Shown: positions 1 to 9,800 of the stretch, in pieces
How the letters are laid out: every line of letters starts with the position of its first letter
Position numbering within the stretch: the first letter of the stretch is position 1
Notes under the pieces: model-generated
What the model was told of the DNA's origin: nothing
What the model saw: only the letters and a program-made list of their open reading frames with translations
The model's database searches: none
Assembly: GCA_027596945.1 (NCBI GenBank)
Contig: JADGJH010000049.1
Coordinates: 17,826 to 37,335 of the forward strand
Direction of reading: 5' to 3'
Length of the DNA: 19,510 nt
Source of the DNA: Physocladia obscura
Lineage: Eukaryota > Chytridiomycota > Chytridiomycetes > Chytridiales > Chytriomycetaceae
Translations under genes and position numbers: made by a program

Positions 1-27
1 TCATTTTTTTATTTGTTTTTTTTGTTT

Positions 28-103
28 TTGTTGTTGTTGTTGTTGTTGTTGTTGCTGTTGTTGTTGTTGTTGTTGTTATTGTTGTTGTTATAGTTGCTGT
101 TGG
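28..103. repeat. (GTT)n trinucleotide microsatellite
   Basis: An almost uninterrupted GTT/TTG tract with a few GCT and ATT interruptions. Read on the minus strand it is an AAC/AAT run encoding polyasparagine. It lies inside a minus-strand open frame (9-200) that starts from no ATG, contains a Cys-bearing stretch (CCGSKCEFEVFDQC) before the Asn run, and ends in KNKKNK. This could be the last exon of a gene whose upstream part I cannot trace, or just an open frame created by the repeat. I do not call a gene. Confidence 0.85.
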
Positions 104-927
104 AATTGCTTTGCACGCCAACCACAGGTCCGATAGTTGTCACCAAACACTGATCAAATACCTCAAATTCACATTTTGAACCGCAACAATATTTATACAA
201 TTCTTTTCTGCGTCAGTAGCTTGGTTTTTGAGCTAGCTGATGGCTTGGTTTTCGATCATGTCATAACTTCACAGTTCAGCCCCGTTAATACAACACCGAT
301 GCTTCCATATGATTTCGTTCTTTTTGTTGATAACTTAGGAAGTCATGGACGATTGAGATATTTTTGCTTTGATTTAAAACCTGTGTTTCCATGAATCAGT
401 TGTAGTCTGAACTTCAAAATCAGTACGACGAACAGCAGCTATTTGAATTTGAGCTTCCATGATGTCACCACTATTTAAACGTCAGAAAAAATTTTCTATT
501 GCGATTTTGATTGACTTCTGTCTGAGTACTTTAATACAAAATCGAAAATTTTTTGTTCAAATCGATATTCTAAATCAGCCATTAAAAAAAAGAAAACCCG
601 AGGTATTAGCTCATTTTGTCTATTTAATCTTAAATAAACAAATTCCTTAGTCGTTAGATGTGATGTATAATCAATGAAGGTCACGTTTGGCTGTCACGTG
701 AAGATCTGAATCTAAACAAGTTAATTCAGATTTCAGCATGCCAATAAAGTCGGTAGTTCTCTTCTTATCTACTGAACGACATAATTTGCTTTATTCAGTA
801 GAATTTTTGATCTTGGCAATTTTTGATGTTTTGCATGGTTTTCGGATAAGAAATTTTAATTTGAAAATTTTGAAAAATTTAATTTAGCGGTGAAGAAGTA
901 GAACCACAACTACAAAAATTTACGAAA
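104..927. other. Intergenic, 5' region of the GH18-PAN gene
   Basis: No convincing gene. Short open frames on both strands (for example 137-394 plus, 496-684 minus) lack ATG starts or recognisable domains. The stretch holds a palindromic CACGTG at 695-700 and two GATAAG/CTTATC strings (about 765-770 and 845-850), which could be transcription-factor sites for the gene that starts at 928. No TATA box is clear in this AT-rich DNA. Confidence 0.5.
693..713 (+). promoter_or_regulatory. CACGTG-containing element, copy 1
   Basis: GTCACGTGA followed almost at once by GATCTGAATCT, about 215 nt upstream of the GH18-PAN start codon. A nearly identical arrangement stands at 3790-3811, upstream of the next chitinase gene. 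CACGTG is the classic E-box bound by bHLH factors; a role here is inferred only from the shared extended sequence and similar placement. Confidence 0.4.
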
Positions 928-2138
928 ATGATGAGAAACCTAGCTCTAACATTGATCCTGATTATTGGATTCGCACAAGCTGTCACGTTTGCGCCGTATA
1001 TCAATGTTGGCGCTCAAGACGGGTTCAGTATAACTAATTTTAATTCTTTGAGTGGCGCAACATCATTCAGTTTGGCTTTTGTAACGGCCGATACAAATGG
1101 TAATCCAACCTGGAATGGTATTTCCGCTACTAGTGGCTACTTTTCGAGTCAAGCGGCGAGCATTAGAGTAAGGGACTTCGCGGTTTTTTTGTTTTGAGAC
1201 ACTGACATGCTTATTAGTCGTTAGGTGGGGATTATCGTATCTCTTTTGGTGGTGCTGCTGGAACTGAACTTGCACTTGTCGCAACTTCAGCTTCTTCTCT
1301 TGCGGCCACCTATCTGTCAGTCATTAATGCCTACAGCGCTGTGTGGGCTGACTTCGACGTCGAAGGAACTACAATCACGGATCGTGCATCTGTCGATCTC
1401 CGCAACCAAGCAATTAAACTTATACAAGCACAAAATCCAAACTTGAAAGTTTCTTACACAATACCCTCGTGGCCAACTGGCTTAGATACCAACGGCGCGT
1501 ACCTGCTTCAGTCTGCTCAGACTTACGGTGCAAGAATCGATGTTCTCAATATCATGACAATGGATTTTTACCAGAGCGCTGTAGACGCCAATGGCGGAAC
1601 CGACATGGGTACCAACATAATTACAGCAGCAGAAGTGATTTATGGACAATACGGATCGTATTTTGGCAGCCTTGGAATCACACCAATGATTGGAATCAAT
1701 GATGATACTTCAGAGATTTTCACGCTGGCTAACGTCGCGCAAGTTACAGCATGGATTAATACAGTCAGTTATGTTTCCCTTGTAGCATTTTGGGATACTC
1801 AGTTGGATCTTTGGGGAAATGCTGATGGCCAAGGTGCTGCTCCTGGTGCTTATGCAAAAGCGTTTGTTCAGGGCTTATCTGCGTCCAGCTCAGGTTTTGC
1901 TTTTCAGTCTGGAAATAATGGAGCCGTTATGTGGGCATCTGGTTGTGACTGGACTGGGGGAGATATTGCGAATGTCCTTTCAACATCTGAAACGTGTGGT
2001 TCTGCTTGCGTCAATTATTCCGGCTGTACTCATTTCTCATGGACTAGTTACAATTCAGGAACATGTTGGCTGAAAAATAATTCTGTTGGATCTGTAGTTG
2101 CTCTTGTCGGCGCAATGTGTGGTTATACGACGGCTTAA
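928..2138 (+). CDS. Secreted GH18 chitinase-like protein with C-terminal PAN/Apple domain
   Basis: Two exons, 928-1167 and 1218-2138, joined in phase 0 across a 50-nt intron (GTAAGG donor, CTGAC branch-like site, TTAG acceptor), give 386 residues. The splice restores IR-SLGGDYRISFGGAAGTEL, a typical GH18 second-strand motif. Residues 1-18 form a signal peptide (MMRNLALTLILIIGFAQA). The GH18 barrel covers about 20-305, with catalytic-type ADFDVEG at 124-130 (proton-donor Glu129; the first Asp of the DxxDxDxE consensus is Val122), MTMDF, and TPMIGIND. Residues 316-386 carry six cysteines (323, 340, 344, 350, 363, 381) in a PAN/Apple-like pattern (SETCGSACVNYSGCTHFSW, then TCWLK), a fold that binds protein or carbohydrate. 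It probably hydrolyses chitin or related aminosugar polymers outside the cell. The first of two adjacent ATGs is chosen; the second, one codon on, is equally possible. Confidence 0.88.
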
Positions 2139-2186
2139 TTTCAGTGATTTGCTGACTTACATAAGAATTTTTTTCAGAGGATTAAA

Positions 2187-2192
2187 AATAAA
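2187..2192 (+). terminator. Polyadenylation signal of the GH18-PAN gene
   Basis: AATAAA 49 nt after the stop codon at 2138, within AT-rich DNA. Confidence 0.5.
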
Positions 2193-3789
2193 AATGCAGA
2201 CCTAAATTTTAGAAATTTGTCCATCGTCTTTTACCTAAATAACATCCACGATATTTCAAAAAAAAAAAAAAATTTCGCGTTCAGAATTTAAGTTTATGAT
2301 CAGAAAATTTTTGAACTAAATAAAAATTGAAATCTTTGCTCGTCAAATATTCGTCCCTCTATGTGGACTCACAGCCTTACCGTAGCAAAAAGAAGAGAAA
2401 AGGAAATAGTGAAACTCTGTGAGTAAATGATTGCTGAACAGGTTTGCTTCTCTCCTTTTTTTTTCTCTTTTTCATTAACTCATACTTTTATTTTTATGAA
2501 AAGAGATTCAATAGAGACATCAAGAATTGACTGAAAAATAAAAATGAGAAAAGTATGGTGCAGGTGTAAGATTTCGATCGTGCCTTAGCGGTGGTGCAGG
2601 ATTTGCTTTGTACATCAATCGTCTCTGCAACACAAAAATTGTTGCGAAGAGTTTGACATCGGCCTGAAGAAAGCAAATTTCCGTTTTTTTCGGTAGTTTG
2701 AAACACTCACCTTCCTGACGAACTGTAGCTTGTTGAATTTCTATTGCGGCTTCTGGTGGATGTTTGTATCAGCTGGATTGAACGGGATAGTTTAATGCAC
2801 GAAATTCAGAAAAAATAAGCTTTAATAACTCGAAATCCAAATACAACACTCCTTGTTTGTTTTCAATGACTTCAGCTAGTTGACACATTTTGGGAAGAAA
2901 ACTTCAATTAAATTATTTTAAAAGTACTTCGTTTGCAACCAAGATAAGCTTGAAAAAAGAAAAAAAGAAAATTTTGTGTAACAACCAAGGAAAACGAGAA
3001 CAAAAACAGCTGCAAATTTCTGTGTCAGAGATTCATGCACTTACTTATGAATTTGCAGAATTTGAAGAGTTGGAAAGTTATACTTTTCCGTTCTGCAGAT
3101 AGGGTGTTGTGTTCGTCGTTGCAAAGGCCTCAACCGCAAAAGCACATGATGAGATTGACACACCTTTAAAACTCAGCCAAATCATCTCGCCAACTCACTC
3201 CATCGTTAAAGTGAAGAAATCTTAGAGCTGAAGCTTTGTGGACAACAACAGTCATTCCAACGTGAATTACAACGTGTGCCAACTATTTCTTGTTCATCAA
3301 TTGTACTTCTTGGTGGGAGGCATGCCTTCCGTTGTTTATGCACAAGTCGTAGACCACCACAGCTGCAGTGAACGGATTTAAAACAATCAAACAGAAAATT
3401 AATGATTGTGTTTGCTTCAAAGGCATAATTAAATTTTTTGCGCAGTCACATGGTGGTCAGAATGAAAAAACGACAAAACATCTTTATAAACATATCTATG
3501 AAATAAATTCCAGCTGAGAATCTTTGCGATTATGAAGAATTTATTTTTGGATGCAAATACGGCTTTAGAAGTAAAAGTACCCTGTCAGACACCTACAACT
3601 CACTTTTGATTTTTCATCGTTTAAATGGAAAAATTTTCATTCCTATTTTGCGTCTGTAAAAAAAAATAGATCAAAATATTAAAAATTACATAGAAAATGC
3701 GATAAGTTTATATCTTTTCTTTATTTTCTGCAGAAGCGGATAAACTCGGCGGTATGTATAGCAGATCTAATTGTCAGTTGAGCAGATGA

Positions 3790-3811
3790 GTCACGTGATG
3801 GATCTAAATCT
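3790..3811 (+). promoter_or_regulatory. CACGTG-containing element, copy 2
   Basis: GTCACGTGA followed by GATCTAAATCT, 59-81 nt upstream of the chitinase ATG at 3871. It matches the element at 693-713 apart from one inserted base and two substitutions. The short distance to the ATG suggests a core-promoter-proximal site. Function is inferred. Confidence 0.4.
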
Positions 3812-3870
3812 TTTTGAATTTTTATAAAATTTCATTTGTTATTTTCGTTAACCCCCAAAAACTTCAACAA

Positions 3871-5437
3871 ATGAAGGCGACAATCGCTATTCTTGCGGGA
3901 ATTGGAGCAATTGGTTCTCCGATCGAACGGCGCCAGTCGAGTGGCGGATCTTGCACAACTAATGGCGAGTGGGCATGCTCAGCTGACGGAACACAGATTC
4001 TGGAATGCGCTTACATCTCGTCAACCAGCCTAAGCTTCGCGGTTATCGAAACATGCAGCTCAGGAACCGTATGCACAACTGCAGGATCGGTCGGCTGCGT
4101 TGCGGGCTCAGTTTCGCCTACGTCGAAAACAACTACAAGTACCACCACGATCACTACTACCACTGCTGCTGCTGCTACCACAACTACCACTTCAACCTCT
4201 GCCGCGGGCGGCAGTACGTGTTGGGCGGCGTGGGTGTCGACGGCCAACTACCCAGGTGGATCGCAAGTCTCGTACGATGGAGTTAATTGGCAGAACAAAT
4301 GGTGGGAAAATCCTGGCGCTGCCCCTGGTGCATCAAATGGAGATGGAGGCTGGGTTTCGCAGGGTTCGTGTAGCGGCGGCTCACAAGCCTCAACGACGAC
4401 CACAACTCCAATTCAAACGACAGCAACCACCACAAAAACAACCACCACGACTACGACTTCTTCGAGCGGAAATACTGGCGGTAATTCTGGCTCCAAAAAT
4501 CTCGTCGGTTATTGGGGTCAAGACACCGTTTATTATGACACCGGAAATCTGCAAACAAGTTTGCTTTCATACTGCCAGTCGAACAACTGGAATATTATCC
4601 ACTTGGCTTTCTTGTCTGCATTTACTGGCGGCTCAAACAATTATCAGTTGAACTTTGCAAATTTTGGCGACTATGACACAACGGCAATCACATCCACATC
4701 ATCTGCAGCGGTAAATAACAAACTGATCCAATTATTTTAAGCTACTCCTAAATATTAAAAATCAGATGCTGGCCATTGGAAGTGATATCACCGCCTGTCA
4801 AAACTTGGGGGTAAAAATTTTTCTCTCTTTAGGTGGTGCAACTGGAGGATACAGTGTACCTGCAGGAACGGGTGCTTCATTTGCCACACTTCTATTTAAC
4901 AGCTTCTTCTCTGGTTCTTCCTCTCTCCCACGCCCATTCGGAACAGCAGTGCTCGACGGAATTGACTGGGACATTGAAGCAAACATTGGAAGCCAAGCCG
5001 ACATAGTCACTACCAACCAAAATCTCAAATCCCTACAATCTTCCATACTCATCAGCGCTGTCCCTCAATGTCCGTTCCCTGACGCGTACATTGGAGAGGC
5101 TGTCGGAAACTCAGCGGCGGAATTTGATTTTGTCTCAGTACAGTTTTACAATAACTATTGCGAAATGACGACTTCGAGTTTCAACTATGATCAATGGGCG
5201 ACCGGTATCAGTTTTCCGATTGCCGTTGCGATGCCTGGATCTCCAAAGTCGGCGAATAATGGGTTGGCGACTTCGGAATTGATTCAAACGACGATGGATG
5301 GAATTGCTTCTGGTCCGTATGCAGATAAACTGTTTGGAATGGCACTATGGGATGTTTCGTCTTCTAGTGCGTATGTAGAAGCTGGGGCGAGTCAGCCGCT
5401 TGTTGTGGCTATTAGATCGATTGTAAACGGGTTGTGA
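3871..5437 (+). CDS. Secreted chitinase: CBM19-like, CBM5/12 and GH18 domains
   Basis: Exons 3871-4710 and 4766-5437 (phase 0 intron of 55 nt, GTAAAT...ATCAG) encode 503 residues. The start is the first ATG, giving a short signal peptide (MKATIAILAGIGAIGS) and a dibasic ERRQ at 19-22, a possible Kex2-type site. Order: CBM19-like module with six cysteines (28, 36, 46, 62, 68, 76); Thr-rich linker; CBM5/12 chitin-binding module about 117-166 (CWAAW, YDGVNWQNKWW, GGWVSQGSC); second Thr-rich linker; GH18 domain 209-503 of the yeast Cts1/plant class III type, starting KNLVGYWGQ. SLGGATGG is the second-strand motif and DGIDWDIE at 344-351 is the full DxxDxDxE motif, Glu351 being the acid. It should hydrolyse chitin in the wall or in prey/host material. 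Retention of the intron would stop translation after ten codons, before the catalytic motif. A paralogue lies at 15156-16717. Confidence 0.92.
4669..4732 (+). repeat. Exon-intron border tract shared with 15918-15981
   Basis: Sixty-four bases covering the last 42 nt of exon 1 and the first 22 nt of the intron of the CBM19-CBM5/12-GH18 gene. They match 15918-15981 in the paralogue at 63 of 64 positions (C/A at 4706). Flanking exon sequence differs at many synonymous sites, so identity stops abruptly. Confidence 0.9.
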
Positions 5438-5492
5438 GAAACTTTTCGTTTGTTTTTTTCTGTTTGATAGATGTTCTGAATAGTTGGGCTTG

Positions 5493-5498
5493 AATAAA
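5493..5498 (+). terminator. Polyadenylation signal of the CBM19-CBM5/12-GH18 gene
   Basis: AATAAA 56 nt after the stop codon, in a suitable position for 3' end formation. Confidence 0.55.
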
Positions 5499-6810
5499 CC
5501 AGATGATGATGTTAAAATTAAAAAAATATTCTGTGCATTCAAAGTATTTCGTTCAAATTTCACCGGAATGTCATATGGATACTAAAAGTTCCTTATTACT
5601 TTTTTTTCTTCTTTCGTTTCTCATTTTCTATTATTTTTTTTTATTTTTTGAATGCAACCAGATGTTTTGAAATGCGATGGCGTGATAGATTTTTTACTTT
5701 TTTTGTCTTTTGACTGTGGGGAAATTGATTTTGTCTTTTCAGCTTTCACAAAATTTTCGGGGCTTGAAGAAAAAAAGAAAAAAAAAAGATCGATTGGATT
5801 TTTGAATGAGAATTAATCATGCGTTCAACAATTAAAAAAATTTGAGTGAATGCGTCATTGTCAAAAATTGTGGCATCAAGAAATAAAAGTCGCCTTTGCC
5901 GTTTTCGCATTATCATGTGGAAATACCGGTGATTTCGACTCAACGTTTTGGGTAAGGTTCTAACAAGAGAAATTTGAAATCGTAATGATAAAGTTCTGCT
6001 AAATCCTTCAGTGGTACAGCTTTAAATAATGTTTTTGTAAAGTTTCTGAAATAAAGTTTAATTAAATCGTCTTGAAGAATTGTTTTTTCAACCGCTACTT
6101 ATTCTTTGTTTTGTTTTATTTCGTGTTTTCGGTTTTTCGAGTTTTTTTGGTCCCGGATTTCTGACAAAAAATTTTTCGTTCCGCGAATATGAACGTAAAT
6201 ATGCACCTTCCATAATACAGAAATTTGACAGTAGTGTATCTGTAGATCGAATTATACATTATAACTTCAATCGTGTTCTTGTGCTATTGCGAATCTAAGG
6301 TTCAATTCGACAGAAATAGGAGATTAAAAATTTTTGTAGTAATTTTTCGTCGGTGGTATCATTCACCAACAGTTCACAATCCAGTAAAGCAAATTAAAAA
6401 AGATAAATCTTAAAATTTTTTAAAGTCATTTTACTTGCTGTATCTGTATATTAACAGCCTTTTCTTATTCAGTAATCGCTGGTCATTTTCTTATCCGAAA
6501 ATTTAAATCTTCCAGATTCCGATCTTGTATTTCTTTGTGAATAAGCAGCTATTAAAGCGACGAATTTTTCTTTCATCAAGAATACGCAAAGAAATTTCAG
6601 CGGAAAATATTTCAAATGGAAGTGGATAACCCTAACCCGAAAAACTTTATGAAAGAATCGAAGTACTTTTCCAGTCAGTTAAAACTAATTACTTAATGCA
6701 CCCACTATACAAGATGAAATTACCAAGTTTCCATGCTGAAAATTCTGATTTTAAAGAGTCGGACTTTGGTTGATTTTTGCTTTGATTGTGAAAGCTTGAA
6801 CTTTATCAAA

Positions 6811-6851
6811 ATGAAAAAATGAAGAAACGAAGGAAAATAATAAAAAAATAA
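6811..6851 (+). promoter_or_regulatory. Two overlapping upstream ORFs before the glucan synthase
   Basis: ATGAAAAAATGA (6811-6822) encodes MKK and overlaps a second ATG at 6819 that opens a ten-codon basic peptide (MKKRRKIIKK) ending at 6851. The main ATG follows 26 nt later at 6878. If the transcript starts upstream of 6811, these would reduce initiation at the main ATG. Whether they are transcribed is unknown. Confidence 0.3.
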
Positions 6852-6877
6852 AAAAAATAAAACTGACTCGGCGAGTA

Positions 6878-9800
6878 ATGAAACCATATGCAATTGGACA
6901 AAGCAAAACTCGGTTTAATCTCGTCGTGACATCGAACGATGAAGACAGCGAGAGCGAGAGTGACAGTGACCAAGGTGAGGAACCAGATGCCAGATTCGCG
7001 GCTTCTTCATCATTTTCAATTCCAGAAAACGTAACAAACGCTGGCTCATTTGGGAGCTTCGCTGCGGCAACGCGAACAAGCGGCACAAGCTCAAGCCAGG
7101 CGGCGAACCTGTATTCGCCTTCTTCTTCGCCGATGCCGTCGTTTCCGATCAATCAATCCGCATCAACAGCGCGACTTCTGGCGTATAACTCTCAGCCGCC
7201 GCAATCGGCGTCCGTCGGCTCCAACCTCAACAGTTTCGGCCGGCCGCAGTCGCAGTCCCTAAATCAAGACAGGGGGAACTCGTCTGCGCGCTGGTCGTCA
7301 ACCCAAGCAATAGCTACCAATGAAATAGCTATTGCCAGCCACGCACAACCCCGCTCTATTGCGTTGCAATCGCAGGCTGCATTGATGGACAAGGTACGTG
7401 CGAAAACCGCATCCATATCCTCTTCTGTCGATTCTGTCAATCAAGATACAAACGACTTCAATCCTTTGCTCGCTCTCGACGATATTGGCTCCTACTTTTC
7501 CGCGATTTTTGGGTATACCACTCCACTTTTTATGCTTGAAAATTTTAAAAACTTCCAAAAATTAAATTAAAATTAAAAAATTTAAAAATTTAAAAAAATT
7601 AAAAAAAAGATTCCAAGAAGACGTTGTTAAAAATACTAAAGATATGTTGGCAACCCTAATTCGTTCTCGCGCTGCTTCTTACTTTGATGCAAGCAATAAT
7701 ATCTCATCAGTGGCTGCGTTGCATCACAATCAAGTTGCCACATCCGCCATCAAACAAACGTCGTTCTCTGAGTCCCGTCTCTCGAACTACTCGACTTTCA
7801 TCAGCATGCCAATACTTTCAAAAAAATTTGGAGTGGAACAAACGGACAGCCTCGCCGCAGGACTTGTCTCGCTATATAATGATTACATCTATGGAAAAAA
7901 CTCTAACTACCGTAGATGGTGCTTGTCTGATCTAGTTCGTGACCCAGAAGTTTCGTACAGCGTTGCTCTGAGAGCTTGGCGTAGAAAATTTCGCTCGTAT
8001 TCTCTTTTTGTGAGTTTATATCTTAACTTTATGGCTTATCATTAATTGTCGTTTTTTGTTTAAACAAAGGAAAAAACCAAGCAGATGCTTCTGTACTTTA
8101 CTATTACTCAAGAATCTTCGAATACAAGACTTATGCCGGAATTAATGTGGTTTATTTTCAAGACTGCGATCGAACATTTGGAATCCAACAACGTAATACC
8201 TGTTCCTCAGAAAGATTACTTGTATCGGATTGTGAAGCCAATTTATGATTTCCATGCAAGTCAATTGTACTCAAAGAATGAAAAAGGGCGTTTTGTTAGA
8301 CGTGAAAACGACCATGCTCAGATTATTGGGTAAAAATAAAGGAACTGGTAGCAATTTCTCATTCTCATTTTTTCCCAATTTTCTTTTTTCAGGTATGACG
8401 ACTTGAACGAATTATTTTGGGATGCTGAAACGATGGATCAGATTGCTCTGAAGAATGGCGTCAAGTTTCTCGATCTTCCCACCGCGAAACGTTGGGAAAA
8501 TCTTGGCGAAATTGACTGGAAAAAATCAGCGAAAAAGACTTACTATGAGCGGAGAACATTTATAAACCATTTCATTGTCAATTATTCGCGTCTTGCTGCA
8601 TTCGTAAGCTTTTTGTAATTTTTAGTCCAGTTGTTTTCGACTCGATCTCATACTCAAGTTTTGCATGTTTGTCATTAGCTTATTGGCACTTTCCTGTTTT
8701 TTCTTCTGACGCTTCTTGCTCCTGTTGTTTGGAATCACCGTTTTGGACCAGCATCACCGTATGATTCTCCGCATATTCTCACTCAGTTGCCCGATATGCC
8801 AGGTGCCCTTCGAGCCACTGCCTTTTCGATTGGCGGAACCGTCTCGATTTTTATTACTCTTGTTGCCACTCTTTCTGAACAGTTTTATGTTCCTATAACA
8901 AAACGCAATCTGTCGATCATTTACAGCCGAGCTGCTATAGTCGGGACGTTATTTGTTCTATGTGCTGCACCAATCGCAGCAATCGGTTACCTCTACTTTG
9001 CACAATCCGAAGATCCAAACGGAAGCGCGATCGTTGGTCTTTCGGTCGCTGCAGTTGCAATAAACGTAATTGGGTTTACGGTAGCGTCGTTTGTTCCTCT
9101 ACAGGATTTCGTTCGTCGGAAAATCTACAATCAGGAGTTTGTTGGACGGCTTTCGAAAATGACTAAAGTTCAGTCTGGAACGAGCAAAGCATTTTGGTTG
9201 CTACTTATTATTGCGAAATTTATTGAAACATATTTCGTTGTTTTCCACCCAGCAATACCTGCGCTTGAGAGTATCTATGCCATGGACACGCGAACGTGCA
9301 TGAATCAAGACGTGTTTAACATGTGTTTGGTTCTTAAATGGTTTACATTTGCGATGCTTTCGTGTTTACTGCTGGTTTTTTATTTTCTCGATACTTACGT
9401 TTGGTGGCTTTTGATGGAAGGTGTGCTTCAGTACGGAATGTCAACGTTCAAGATTTTCAAACTTTGGCAGTGGGAAAAGTCATTTCCGCACTTACCGTCG
9501 AAGCTTGTCAATCGTCTGGTTGCGACTTCAGAAATGCCGCCAGTTGGAAACTACCGAACTTTGAATGCACAAATTTGGAATACAATCATGGATAACTTCA
9601 AGGAAGACCATTTGATATCCGAAGTACAGCATGAAAAGCTTTCATTTACTGAAGTAATTGAAGAGTCTGAATTATCAGGTTCCACTTTCAGGCGAGAAGC
9701 CCCTTCTTTATTGAAAGATGGAAGCCAGTTGAGTGTGTTCAATGTGGCGATGGAAAACAACTTAGGCGAGTTTGCTAATCGAATTTTTATGGATCCAGAG

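Larger units (their letters stand above)
2139..3870. other. Long intergenic stretch, possible unrecognised spliced gene on minus strand
   Basis: No gene can be called confidently. An AATAAA at 2187-2192 fits the end of the upstream transcript. Between about 3330 and 2500 the minus strand has several intron-like strings: GTAAGT with CTGAC and TTTGCAG near 3046-3012, GTGAGT to TTCTTCAG at about 2710-2664, and TTTTTCAG near 2531. Protein-like open stretches lie between them, such as 2892-2770 (starting MCQLAEVIENKQGVLYLD) and 2767-2519. I could not assemble a model or recognise a family. The right end holds the promoter of the CBM19-CBM5/12-GH18 gene with GATAA strings near 3702 and 3739. Confidence 0.4.
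5438..6877. other. Intergenic, 3' end of chitinase and 5' region of glucan synthase
   Basis: An AATAAA at 5493-5498, 56 nt after the chitinase stop, is a good polyadenylation signal. The rest is AT-rich with poly-T tracts. The open frame 6080-6298 has no ATG start and a Phe-rich, featureless translation. A telomere-like TAACCCTAACCC lies at 6627-6638. Two overlapping upstream ATG frames (6811-6822 and 6819-6851) sit just before the glucan synthase start. I recognise no gene here. Confidence 0.5.

Noticed and set aside
839..853. Exact 15-nt inverted match (TTTTCGGATAAGAAA) between 839-853 and 6487-6501
   Set aside because: In a 19.5-kb AT-rich window a 15-nt match in either orientation is expected by chance, and flanks do not align.
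3180..3370. Protein-like plus-strand stretch around ELKLCGQQQSFQREL
   Set aside because: Only about 55 codons, no start, and the opposite strand is equally open; no family recognised.
3814..3870. Upstream extension of the chitinase reading frame (starting at a TTG)
   Set aside because: No ATG; the ATG at 3871 directly opens a good signal peptide.
4100..4651. 183-codon plus-strand frame inside the chitinase, and its minus-strand counterpart
   Set aside because: Shadow frames produced by the Thr/Ala-rich linker codons of the real gene.
6299..6315. GGTTCAATTCG resembling a tRNA T-loop
   Set aside because: The flanking bases do not form a T-stem and no acceptor or anticodon arm fits.
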